A stretch of 41,541 nucleotides of DNA from Pseudomonas alkylphenolica (GTDB lineage: Bacteria; Pseudomonadota; Gammaproteobacteria; Pseudomonadales; Pseudomonadaceae): contig NZ_JADUCM010000043.1 in assembly GCF_016009175.1 (NCBI RefSeq), forward strand, positions 1 through 41,541, in the 5' to 3' direction. Below the pieces are notes generated by a model. The model was not told the origin of the DNA, ran no database searches, and was given only the letters and a program-made list of their open reading frames with translations. Shown in pieces: positions 31,148 to 38,026 of this stretch; position 1 is the first letter of the stretch; every line of letters starts with the position of its first letter. The position numbers and the translations under genes were made by a program.

Positions 31148-31933
31148 TCAGAACGCCGGCAGTACTGCACCGCTGTATTTTTTCTCGATGAAGGCTTTCA
31201 CTTCCGGGCTGGTCAGAGCCTTGGCCAGCTTCTGGATGGCGTCGCTGTCCTTGTTGTCCGGACGGGCAACCAGGAAGTTGACGTACGGCGAGTCGGCGCC
31301 TTCGATCACCAGTGCGTCCTTGGCCGGGTTCAGACCCGCTTCCAGGGCGTAGTTGGTGTTGATCATGTCCAGGTCTACCTGGTCCAGCACGCGTGGCAGC
31401 ATGGCCGACTCAAGCTCGCGGAACTTCAGCTTCTTCGGGTTCTCGGCGATGTCTTTCGGGGTGGCCAGGGCGTTCTTCGGATCCTTCAGGGTGATCAGGC
31501 CAGCCTTCTGCAGCAGCAGCAGGGCACGGCCGCTGTTGCTGCCTTCGTTAGGAATGGCAACGGTGGCGCCGTCTTTCAGTTCGCTCAGGCTCTTGACCTT
31601 CTTCGAGTAACCACCGAACGGTTCGACGTGCACGCCGATCACGGTTTCCAGGTGGGTGCCTTTACCTTCGTTGAAGTTCTTCAGGTACGGCAGGGTCTGG
31701 AAGTAGTTGGCGTCCAGACGCTTCTGATCGACCTGTACGTTAGGCTGCACATAGTCGGTGAACACCTTGATCTCCAGGTCCACACCTTCTTTGGCCAGGG
31801 TCGGTTTGATCAGCTCGAGGATTTCGGCGTGCGGTACAGGGGTGGCGGCAACCACCAGTTTTTCGCCCGCCTGGGCGAAACCTGCAACCGACAGAGCGGC
31901 CGCCAGAGCAGTGAACAACAGAGCCTTTTTCAT
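31148..31933 (-). CDS. MetQ/NlpA-family substrate-binding protein
   Basis: This 261-residue protein has a type I signal peptide (cleavage after AGFAQA) and no lipobox Cys, so it should be a soluble periplasmic protein. Family blocks are VAATPVPHAEILELIKPTLA, FTDYVQPNVQVDQKRLDANY with FQTLPYL, VAIPNEGSNSGRALLLLQ and LDMINTNYALEAGLNP. The family binds D/L-methionine and related sulfur compounds. No metN (ATPase) or metI (permease) gene is next to it, so it must work with a transporter encoded elsewhere. AAGGAC provides the ribosome-binding site. An AT-rich promoter region lies upstream and an intrinsic terminator downstream. Confidence 0.9.
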   Translation of the reverse strand: MKKALLFTALAAALSVAGFAQAGEKLVVAATPVPHAEILELIKPTLAKEGVDLEIKVFTDYVQPNVQVDQKRLDANYFQTLPYLKNFNEGKGTHLETVIGVHVEPFGGYSKKVKSLSELKDGATVAIPNEGSNSGRALLLLQKAGLITLKDPKNALATPKDIAENPKKLKFRELESAMLPRVLDQVDLDMINTNYALEAGLNPAKDALVIEGADSPYVNFLVARPDNKDSDAIQKLAKALTSPEVKAFIEKKYSGAVLPAF

Positions 31934-32036
31934 GTGCAGTCCTTATTCGAATACTGGGCCATCGGTCGACGGCAAATTAGGTTGCCAGCAGATTGCTAGC
32001 TGGCTTGGAGCGGACAATACCTAGATTTTTTATGCC

Positions 32037-32068
32037 GGAACAATATCTTTTATTTAGCTGCTTATTCC
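32037..32068 (-). promoter_or_regulatory. AATAAG-containing dyad upstream of the metQ-like gene
   Basis: Read leftward, GGAATAAGCAGCTAAATAAA is followed by AGATATTGTTCC. The ends (GGAAT and GTTCC) form a partial dyad, and the block shares GGAATAAGNAGCTA with the site at 33758-33784. It is about 105-135 bp upstream of the start codon, a reasonable activator position. Confidence 0.4.
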
Positions 32069-32105
32069 ATTTACACCATAAAGCCGATGCGCCTCGTGCA
32101 TAGCC

Positions 32106-33047
32106 TCAGGCAGCGCCTTGCGTTAAACGCAACAGCGCCTGCTCCAGCAAGCCTTTCAAGGCATCGCGCTCCTGCGCCACAGCGTGCTGGCACAGCTGAT
32201 CCAGCTGGCTCTGCAGCGCCTGCAGTGGCGTTGCCAGGTTCAGGTGGCGGGGCTGAATTTCTTCGCCGCTGCTGACCAGCAGGGCAAAGTGAATGACGTT
32301 TTCCAGCTCGCGAGTGTTGCCCGGCCAGCTGTACAGCTCCAGCACCCGCTGTGCGGCCTCGCTGATCAGTGGTACCGCAAGGTTCAGCCGCGGGCTGTAG
32401 ATACCGACGAAATACTCGGCCAACGGCAGGATGTCGCCGACCCGCTCGCGCAAGGCGGGCAGTTGCAACTGGCCTTCGTGCAGGTAGTGGTAAAGCCGCT
32501 CATTGAATTTGCCCACACTCACGGCATCGGCCAGATCAATACTCGATGCCGCCACAAGGCGTACATCCACGGGGTTGGGTTGATGGGCGCCGACCCGCGT
32601 CACTTCGCGGTTCTCCAGGGCGGCGAGCAATTTGCCCTGAATCGACAACGGCAAGTCGGCGATTTCATCCAGGTACAACGTGCCGCCATTGGCCGAGCCG
32701 AACCATCCTGCCCGGCTGCTGGGCGCGCCGTTGTGGGCACCGGCGCTGTAGCCGAACAGTTCGGCATCGGCGTAGGTCGGGCTGATGGCAGCGCAATTGA
32801 CCGAGACGAACAGGCCACTGCGATCACTGGCACGGTGGATCTGCCGCGCCAGCAATTCCTTGCCGGTACCGGTCTCACCGCGAATCAGCACCGGCAACGC
32901 CAACGGCGCCAGCAACTCCAGCTCTTCGCGCAATTGCAACGAACGCGGGTCGACGAACACCAGCGCCTTGGCGCGGATGCTCAGGGGGCTTTTGTCCAGT
33001 TCAGGAAAGGTCAGCAATGGCTGGCCGAACGTGTCGTGATGACTCAT
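32106..33047 (-). CDS. Degenerate sigma-54-activator-like AAA+ protein (no GAFTGA, no HTH)
   Basis: This 313-residue protein is almost only an AAA+ domain of the bacterial enhancer-binding type. Walker A is RGETGTGKE (56-64), Walker B GGTLYLDE (121-128) and sensor II WPGNTRELEN (241-250). The sigma-54-contacting GAFTGA loop reads GAHNGA (103-108). The arginine-finger segment, FRxDLxxRL in active family members, reads FNERLYHYL (181-189), so both finger arginines appear replaced. There is no N-terminal sensor domain, and the C-terminus (after about 275) is a short Gln/Leu-rich helix with no Fis-type DNA-binding motif. It may be a regulatory partner or anti-activator rather than a sigma-54 activator. 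GGGAG precedes the ATG. The RBBP9-like gene lies 63 bp upstream. Confidence 0.82.
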   Translation of the reverse strand: MSHHDTFGQPLLTFPELDKSPLSIRAKALVFVDPRSLQLREELELLAPLALPVLIRGETGTGKELLARQIHRASDRSGLFVSVNCAAISPTYADAELFGYSAGAHNGAPSSRAGWFGSANGGTLYLDEIADLPLSIQGKLLAALENREVTRVGAHQPNPVDVRLVAASSIDLADAVSVGKFNERLYHYLHEGQLQLPALRERVGDILPLAEYFVGIYSPRLNLAVPLISEAAQRVLELYSWPGNTRELENVIHFALLVSSGEEIQPRHLNLATPLQALQSQLDQLCQHAVAQERDALKGLLEQALLRLTQGAA

Positions 33048-33110
33048 GGAAAACTCCCGCCCGCAGCATCAGGGGCCGGGCGCTGGATTGATTGAGGTCT
33101 TGCCTGGGTA

Positions 33111-33692
33111 TCAGGCGCGGCGCAGCGCGTGTTGTTCCAGGCGGCTCTGCAGGCGGTACAGGTAAGCGAAGCCCTGTTCCCAGCGGCGGTGTCCGGACTT
33201 GACGTTGATATGCCCGGCGCCCGCAAGAAAGCCCACTTCAGCACCCCAGGCACGTGCCAGCTGCATAGCCCGTGGCGCGCTGACCGCCGGGTCGTTGTCA
33301 GAGCTGACCACCTGGCTTGGAAACGGCAGCAACTGCTGCGCGATGGGCGCAAAGTTTTGCAGGGCCGGCGCACAGGTTGGGCGCTCGACGTCGGCCGGGG
33401 CTACCAGCAAGGCACCGCGGACGCGACGCAGCAGGCTGACACTGGCTTGTGTTGCCCAATGGGCGACGGTGATGCAGCCCAGGCTGTGAGCAATCAATAT
33501 CACCGGCGACTCATCTGCCGCCACGGCGTGTTCCAGGGCGGCGACCCAGTCCTGGCGTTGTGGTGTCAGCCAGTCGGCCTGTTCGACCCGGGCGCTGTTG
33601 GGCAACACCTGCTGCCAGTGACTCTGCCAATGATCCTCTGGCGAACCTTGCCAGCCCGGCACAATCAGGTAACGGATCGAATCATTGCGCAT
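33111..33692 (-). CDS. RBBP9/YdeN-family serine hydrolase
   Basis: This 193-residue alpha/beta hydrolase begins with IRYLIVPGWQGSPEDHWQSHW, a family signature. The nucleophile is S70 in LIAHSLGCITVAHW, the acid is probably in VVSSDNDPAVS, and the His is in GAGHINVKSG. There is no signal peptide. Substrates of bacterial members are poorly known; ester or amide cleavage is expected. AGGAGG is a strong ribosome-binding site. It is likely the first gene of a pair with the AAA+ gene. Confidence 0.88.
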   Translation of the reverse strand: MRNDSIRYLIVPGWQGSPEDHWQSHWQQVLPNSARVEQADWLTPQRQDWVAALEHAVAADESPVILIAHSLGCITVAHWATQASVSLLRRVRGALLVAPADVERPTCAPALQNFAPIAQQLLPFPSQVVSSDNDPAVSAPRAMQLARAWGAEVGFLAGAGHINVKSGHRRWEQGFAYLYRLQSRLEQHALRRA

Positions 33693-33757
33693 GGGGACGC
33701 CTCCTGCTGGGTTTGCGTGCTTGAGGCCAAGTATAGGGGGATGAATATGAGCGTAAA

Positions 33758-33784
33758 GGAATAAGAAGCTATTTATTAATAACC
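33758..33784. promoter_or_regulatory. AATAAG motif with AT-rich tail upstream of the RBBP9-like gene
   Basis: On the plus strand GGAATAAGAAGCTATTTATT runs on into AATAACC. The first 14 bases match the metQ-upstream site at all but one position, in the opposite orientation relative to the gene. It lies 66-92 bp upstream of the hydrolase start codon. Confidence 0.4.
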
Positions 33785-33831
33785 AAATTAAACCTAACGA
33801 TCACATCAGCAGCAACCCGGGCGGGGCGGGC

Positions 33832-34524
33832 CTACTCGGCCGGACGACTGTCCAGGTAGGCCCTGATGGTTTTCTCGGCCTTGCTCAAGTGGCGCTCGAG
33901 CAACCTGATGGCATCCTCGACAGACTTGTCGATGGCGGCATCGACCAGAGCGTTGTGGTCGTCCTGCGTCAGTTTGCCCAGGCCCATCGAAGACAGGTGA
34001 AAACGCAGGAAGCGTTCTTCTTCGTTGAGCTCGATTTCAATCAGGTGCAACAGCTTCTTGTTGGTCGCCTTGCTGTACAGGCTCATGTGAAACAGCCGGT
34101 TCAGACGACCGATTTCGGCATGCCGGGTTTCGTTTTCCAGCTGGGCGATGAAGCTGCGCGCCAGAGCAATGTCATCGGCATCAAGGCGGGGAATCGACTG
34201 GCGCAATGCCTCGCTTTCGAGCAGCACCCGCAAGGCATAGGAGTCCATGGCATCTTCGCCGATCAACGGCGCCACCACCGCACCCTTGTGGGCGACTACC
34301 TGCAGCAACGATTGCGTCTCGAGTTGGCGCAAGGCTTCACGCACCGGCATGCGGCTGACCCCGAACAACGACGCCAGCTCTTGCTGACGCAGCGCCATGC
34401 CCGGGGGCAGGCGACCATCGAGAATAGCGCTGCGCAACCGCTCTTCAATCACACTCCGAGCCAGGTGCGGCGGCACTTGCTCGCTGCCCAGTATTTCGCT
34501 CAATGGTCTGGATTTTTCGGTCAC
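33832..34524 (-). CDS. GntR-family (FadR subfamily, FCD domain) transcriptional regulator
   Basis: This 230-residue protein has an N-terminal winged helix (LRSAILDGRLPPGMALRQQE, then FGVSRMPVREALRQLE) and a helical FCD effector domain. The metal-binding positions fit the Asp/His pattern (RLFHMSLYSK, then DDHNALVDA and LLERHLSKAE). FCD regulators usually sense small organic acids and repress catabolic genes. The start is GTG at 34524. A perfect palindrome 38 bp upstream is a candidate autoregulatory operator. No obvious target enzyme gene lies beside it. Confidence 0.9.
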   Translation of the reverse strand: MTEKSRPLSEILGSEQVPPHLARSVIEERLRSAILDGRLPPGMALRQQELASLFGVSRMPVREALRQLETQSLLQVVAHKGAVVAPLIGEDAMDSYALRVLLESEALRQSIPRLDADDIALARSFIAQLENETRHAEIGRLNRLFHMSLYSKATNKKLLHLIEIELNEEERFLRFHLSSMGLGKLTQDDHNALVDAAIDKSVEDAIRLLERHLSKAEKTIRAYLDSRPAE

Positions 34525-34828
34525 GCTTTACTCTGCCCTTTGTCGTCGGAATACGGCGGGAATTGGATCCAATCACCGTAGTCAGGGGGTGGGTGCTTGT
34601 CAAACCGCTCGGAAGGGCCCCCCGCTCAGGACGGTTGGCAATGGGTGCGGCGATAGTTGCTATCGTGAATGAAGTTTTTCCCCAAGGGAAGCCACTCCGA
34701 CGTGGTGGGCAAACGCCTGAATGGTGGGTGGTCAGGCTGATGCCACCATGATTGTAAGGTGCCATTGTTTTTTCAGGGGCAAGGCCGCACCATCGGTGCT
34801 TTTCCATAGGTCTGCGCAGGTTTTCGTA
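34525..34828. other. Divergent intergenic region between the GntR gene and lapG
   Basis: This 304-bp gap should hold promoters for both genes. It contains the 12-bp palindrome described separately and a short inverted repeat CGATAG-TTG-CTATCG (34651-34665). No convincing sigma-70 promoter or small gene is recognised. The open frame that runs into lapG from 34721 has no supporting ribosome-binding site. Confidence 0.5.
34562..34573. promoter_or_regulatory. Perfect 12-bp palindrome, candidate GntR/FCD operator
   Basis: ATTGGATCCAAT lies 38 bp before the GTG start of the GntR-family gene. Operators of FCD-type GntR regulators are often short palindromes of the TTGG/TNGT...ACNA/CCAA form, so this is a reasonable autoregulatory site. 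Confidence 0.55.
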
Positions 34829-35521
34829 GTGACGAGACGCTGGACTGTTCACCTGACCCTGCGCCGGCTGAGCCTTGCCGTTATGCTCGGCTGCCTGTTG
34901 CTGGGCACCCTGCACGCCGACTGGGACTTCTCCCAGATCAGCCGCAAGGCCCAGGCGTTGTACGGGCCGCTGGGGGCAGGCCAAGGCCGTATCGATGCCT
35001 GGCAGAACCTGCTGAGCACCCAGAAGCAGGACAGCGAAGCCGAGCAGCTCAAGCGGGTCAACCAGTTCTTCAACCATCAGTTGCGCTATGTCGAAGACAT
35101 CGACCTGTGGCGTGAGACGGATTACTGGGCAACCCCGATCCAGGCACTGATCAAGGGTGCGGGCGACTGTGAGGACTATGCTATCGCCAAGTACTTCAGC
35201 CTGCGGCGCATGGGCGTACCGGCAGAAAAACTGCGCATCACGTACGTCAAGGCACTGCGCCAGAACCGCGCGCACATGGTCCTGACCTACTACGCAACGC
35301 CCAATGCCATGCCCCTGGTACTGGACAGCCTGATGGATGCCATCAAGCCCGCCAGTGAACGCACCGACTTGCTGCCAGTCTACTCCTTCAACGGTGAAGG
35401 TCTGTGGCTGACCGGTGCGACGGGCAACAAGAAGGTCGGCGACACCAAACGCTTGTCGCGCTGGCAGGACCTGTTGAAAAAGATGCAGGCCGAAGGTTTC
35501 CCGGCCGAACCGGTTTACTAA
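34829..35521 (+). CDS. lapG: Periplasmic cysteine protease LapG
   Basis: This Ca2+-dependent transglutaminase-like peptidase cuts the N-terminal retention module of LapA and so releases the adhesin and disperses biofilm. With the GTG start at 34829 the product has 230 residues, a signal peptide (about 9-30) and a catalytic triad C114 (GAGDCEDYA), H149 (NRAHMVL) and D166 (LVLDSLM). The spacing of 35 and 17 residues is that of characterised LapG proteins. An in-frame ATG at 34721 would add 36 residues before the signal peptide and is unlikely. lapD follows after 10 bp, and LapD bound to c-di-GMP sequesters LapG. Confidence 0.95.
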   Translation: MTRRWTVHLTLRRLSLAVMLGCLLLGTLHADWDFSQISRKAQALYGPLGAGQGRIDAWQNLLSTQKQDSEAEQLKRVNQFFNHQLRYVEDIDLWRETDYWATPIQALIKGAGDCEDYAIAKYFSLRRMGVPAEKLRITYVKALRQNRAHMVLTYYATPNAMPLVLDSLMDAIKPASERTDLLPVYSFNGEGLWLTGATGNKKVGDTKRLSRWQDLLKKMQAEGFPAEPVY

Positions 35522-35531
35522 AGGAGCACAG

Positions 35532-37478
35532 ATGTCACTGTTCAAACAATTGCTGCTTGCCATCTGCCTGTTCCTGGTAGTCGCCTTCAGTGGCAGCTTC
35601 ATGGTCAGCCTGGAAAGCTCGCGTAGCCAGTACGTCAACCAGCTGCGTTCGCACGCCCAGGACGCAGCCACTGCGCTGGCACTGTCGCTGACTCCAAACA
35701 TCGATGACCCGGCCATGGTCGAACTGATGGTCAGTTCGATTTTTGACAGCGGTTATTACTCGAGTATCAAGGTCATCGATTCGGGCTCCAACGCGGTGCT
35801 GGTGGAACGTCATGCCGAGCCCGACGCCAATGGCGTGCCGGCCTGGTTCACGCGCCTGATCGGCCTTGAGGCTGCCGGCGGCGACGCCATCGTCAGCCGT
35901 GGCTGGCAACAGGCTGCCCGCGTAGAAGTAGTCAGCCACCCTATGTTCGCCCTGGCCAAGCTCTGGCAGAGCGCCCTGGGCAGCCTGGGCTGGTTGCTGC
36001 TGTGCGGTGCCTTGAGCGCCGTGCTAGGCGCCCTGCTGTTGCGGCGGCAACTCAAGCCCCTGGATTATATGGTGGAGCAGTCGCACGCCATTGCCCGGCG
36101 GGAATTCCTCAGCCTGCCCGACCTGCCGCGCACCCCCGAACTGCGCCGCGTGGTGCAGGCCATGAACCAGATGGTCGAGAAGCTCAAGGCCTTGTTCAAA
36201 GAGCAGGCCGAACGCAGTGAAAAGCTGCGGGTCGAGTCTTATCAGGACAGCCTGACCGGCCTGGCCAACCGGCGCTATTTCGAAATGCAGCTCAACGCCC
36301 AGGTCAGCAACATGGAAGAAGCCCGGCCGGGTTACCTGTTGCTGCTGCGGGTCAAGGACCTGGCCGGGCTCAACCAGCGCCTGGGCGGCCAGCACACCGA
36401 TCAGCTCCTGCAGGCGGTCGGCCAGCAGCTGCAGCGCACCTGCGCCAATTACCCGGAGACCAACAACCTGATCACCCGTAGCCGTGGCGGGGAGTTCGCA
36501 GTACTGGCCCCCGGTCTGGTGCATGAAGAGGCGATTCAACTGGCCCAGGCCCTTGAGGGCACCCTGCAGAGCCTGGCCGAAACCGGCGCTACCGATGTCA
36601 CACCGGTGGCCTGTATCGGCATGGCGCCCTACAGCCCGGGCGATGCCCCCCAGGCACTGCTGAAGCTGGCCGATGAAGCGCTGGCCCGCGCCGAGGCGCA
36701 AGTGGAGCCAGGCTGGGTGTGCTTTGAGCAAGGCACGGCGCCGCAGAGCGGTGAAACCCACCATACCTGGCATCGTCTGCTTGACGAGGCCCTGGAACAT
36801 GGGCGCTTCCAGCTGTTTTTCCAGCCGGTGGTAGCCTGCGATGCCCCGGAGAAGGTGCTGCACTACAAGGTCATTTCACGTTTGCTCGATGATCAGGGCC
36901 AGGCCGTTGCGGCCGGGCGCTTTCTGCCCTGGCTGGAGCGCTTCGGCTGGTCGGCGCGGCTGGACATCCTGATGCTCGAGCAGGTACTCAAGCACTTGCT
37001 CAACCACACCGAAGCCCTGGCCCTTAACCTGTCGGCAGCGACCCTGGCCGATCCCAAGACGCTGCAACGGGTGTATGAGCTGTTGGGTCAATACACGGCG
37101 CTGGGGCCGCGCCTGACCCTGGAAATCGGCGAAGAACAGCTGCCCGATCAGGCCGCACTCGAACAGCTGACCCGGCGCTTGCACGCACTGGGCTTCAGCC
37201 TGAGCCTGCAACGTTTTGGCGGGCGTTTCAGCATGATCGGCAACCTGGCGCACCTGGGCCTGGCTTACCTGAAGATCGACGGCAGCTACATTCGCGCTAT
37301 CGATCAGGAACAGCACAAGCGCCTGTTCATCGAGGCGATCCAGCGCGCAGCGCACAGCATCGATTTGCCACTGATCGCCGAGCGCGTGGAAACCGAAGGT
37401 GAACTCAAGGTGTTGTGCGAGATGGGCATTTACGGTGTGCAGGGCCGACTGGTCGGCGAGCCGGCGCCCTGGCGGTAA
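35532..37478 (+). CDS. lapD: c-di-GMP receptor LapD (degenerate GGDEF-EAL)
   Basis: This 648-residue inner-membrane protein has TM1 (about 6-26), a periplasmic output domain (about 27-140) that binds LapG, TM2 (about 148-170), a HAMP region (about 171-222), a GGDEF-like domain and an EAL-like domain. The active motifs are degenerate: RGGEF at 318-322 instead of GGDEF, and KVI at 446-448 where EAL enzymes have E-x-L. It should therefore bind c-di-GMP without making or breaking it. When occupied, it holds LapG and keeps LapA on the surface. AAGGAG precedes the ATG. It is co-transcribed with lapG. Confidence 0.96.
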   Translation: MSLFKQLLLAICLFLVVAFSGSFMVSLESSRSQYVNQLRSHAQDAATALALSLTPNIDDPAMVELMVSSIFDSGYYSSIKVIDSGSNAVLVERHAEPDANGVPAWFTRLIGLEAAGGDAIVSRGWQQAARVEVVSHPMFALAKLWQSALGSLGWLLLCGALSAVLGALLLRRQLKPLDYMVEQSHAIARREFLSLPDLPRTPELRRVVQAMNQMVEKLKALFKEQAERSEKLRVESYQDSLTGLANRRYFEMQLNAQVSNMEEARPGYLLLLRVKDLAGLNQRLGGQHTDQLLQAVGQQLQRTCANYPETNNLITRSRGGEFAVLAPGLVHEEAIQLAQALEGTLQSLAETGATDVTPVACIGMAPYSPGDAPQALLKLADEALARAEAQVEPGWVCFEQGTAPQSGETHHTWHRLLDEALEHGRFQLFFQPVVACDAPEKVLHYKVISRLLDDQGQAVAAGRFLPWLERFGWSARLDILMLEQVLKHLLNHTEALALNLSAATLADPKTLQRVYELLGQYTALGPRLTLEIGEEQLPDQAALEQLTRRLHALGFSLSLQRFGGRFSMIGNLAHLGLAYLKIDGSYIRAIDQEQHKRLFIEAIQRAAHSIDLPLIAERVETEGELKVLCEMGIYGVQGRLVGEPAPWR

Positions 37479-37488
37479 ACCGTAACCG

Positions 37489-37507
37489 GCAGGCCCCTGG
37501 GGCCTGC
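37489..37507 (+). terminator. Possible hairpin end of the lapGD transcript
   Basis: GCAGGCC/GGCCTGC (37489-37495 and 37501-37507) forms a compact hairpin 10 bp after lapD. The T-run that follows is short (CTTT), so it may be a weak terminator. The next gene is convergent. Confidence 0.45.
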
Positions 37508-37526
37508 TGGCTTTCAGAGACTTGGC

Positions 37527-37868
37527 CTAGATCAGGCCTCTTTCTTCACTGTCATCAATCAGGTTGCTCAAGCCGCCTAACGCCTCACGCGCCGTGGAGC
37601 GGTTGAGCAATTTGGCCTGGGCACCGGCCGGCAGGTCGGTGATGCTGATGACCCCTTTTGCGGTCAGCACTTCGATCAGGTCTTCGAGTACCCGGATCAT
37701 GTCCAGATCACTTTGCTTGAGCTGCTTGAGGCTGTTCTCGACTGTATTGTCGGCAAACCAGTCCTGAATCTCGGCATGGTCGGCCGGCAACAACTCCGTG
37801 TATTCGGCATAGGGAGCGGCCTCGACCCGCGCCAACCGACCCTGTGCATCGCGTTGCACGTAGTACAT
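37527..37868 (-). CDS. 113-residue protein of unknown function in the lap locus
   Basis: The protein begins MYYVQRDAQGRLARVEAAPY. It has an acidic N-terminal half (YAEYTELLPADHAEIQDWF) and a helical C-terminal half (LDMIRVLEDLIEVLTAKGVI, then LPAGAQAKLLNRSTAREALG). There is no signal peptide or membrane helix, so it should be cytoplasmic. Similar Pseudomonas proteins are, as I recall, labelled tryptophan synthase beta-like, but no PLP site or catalytic domain is present, so that label says nothing about function. GAGGG precedes the ATG at 37868; the longer frame has no support. It lies downstream of lapA on the same strand (158 bp, with a hairpin between) and converges on lapD. Confidence 0.8.
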   Translation of the reverse strand: MYYVQRDAQGRLARVEAAPYAEYTELLPADHAEIQDWFADNTVENSLKQLKQSDLDMIRVLEDLIEVLTAKGVISITDLPAGAQAKLLNRSTAREALGGLSNLIDDSEERGLI

Positions 37869-37985
37869 GGGGTATCCCTCTAATTGTGAGTCCATCACCG
37901 CAGTCAGCAGCATAGGCCAAGCTCGCCCGGCCGTGCGCCTGGCGAGCGAGTATGCCGTGCGAATGTCGCGCAGGCCAAGCCCGAA

Positions 37986-38018
37986 CCCTGCAGCAACCAT
38001 TTCCGGGTTGCTGCAGGG
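37986..38018 (-). terminator. 13-bp hairpin after lapA
   Basis: A perfect 13-bp stem (37986-37998 with 38006-38018) and 7-nt loop begins 8 bp after the lapA stop codon. No clear T-run follows on the leftward strand. It may stabilise the very long lapA mRNA or end it only in part, which would leave read-through to the 113-residue gene. Confidence 0.65.
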
Positions 38019-38026
38019 ACTGGGCA

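Noticed and set aside
30904..31191. 95-codon frame in the intergenic region, extending past the terminator into metQ
   Set aside because: It runs through the metQ terminator and antisense into metQ. Composition is Arg/Ala-rich with no ribosome-binding site. Only the 30-codon frame at 30983 is kept, with low confidence.
34445..35716. 423-codon leftward frame overlapping the GntR gene and opposite lapG
   Set aside because: It crosses two well-supported genes and has no recognisable domain.
36000..37478. LapD as an active diguanylate cyclase/phosphodiesterase
   Set aside because: Both catalytic motifs are degenerate (RGGEF, KVI), which is the known receptor-only state of LapD.
37527..37868. 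Tryptophan synthase beta subunit
   Set aside because: It is far too short and lacks the PLP lysine and phosphate-binding motifs.
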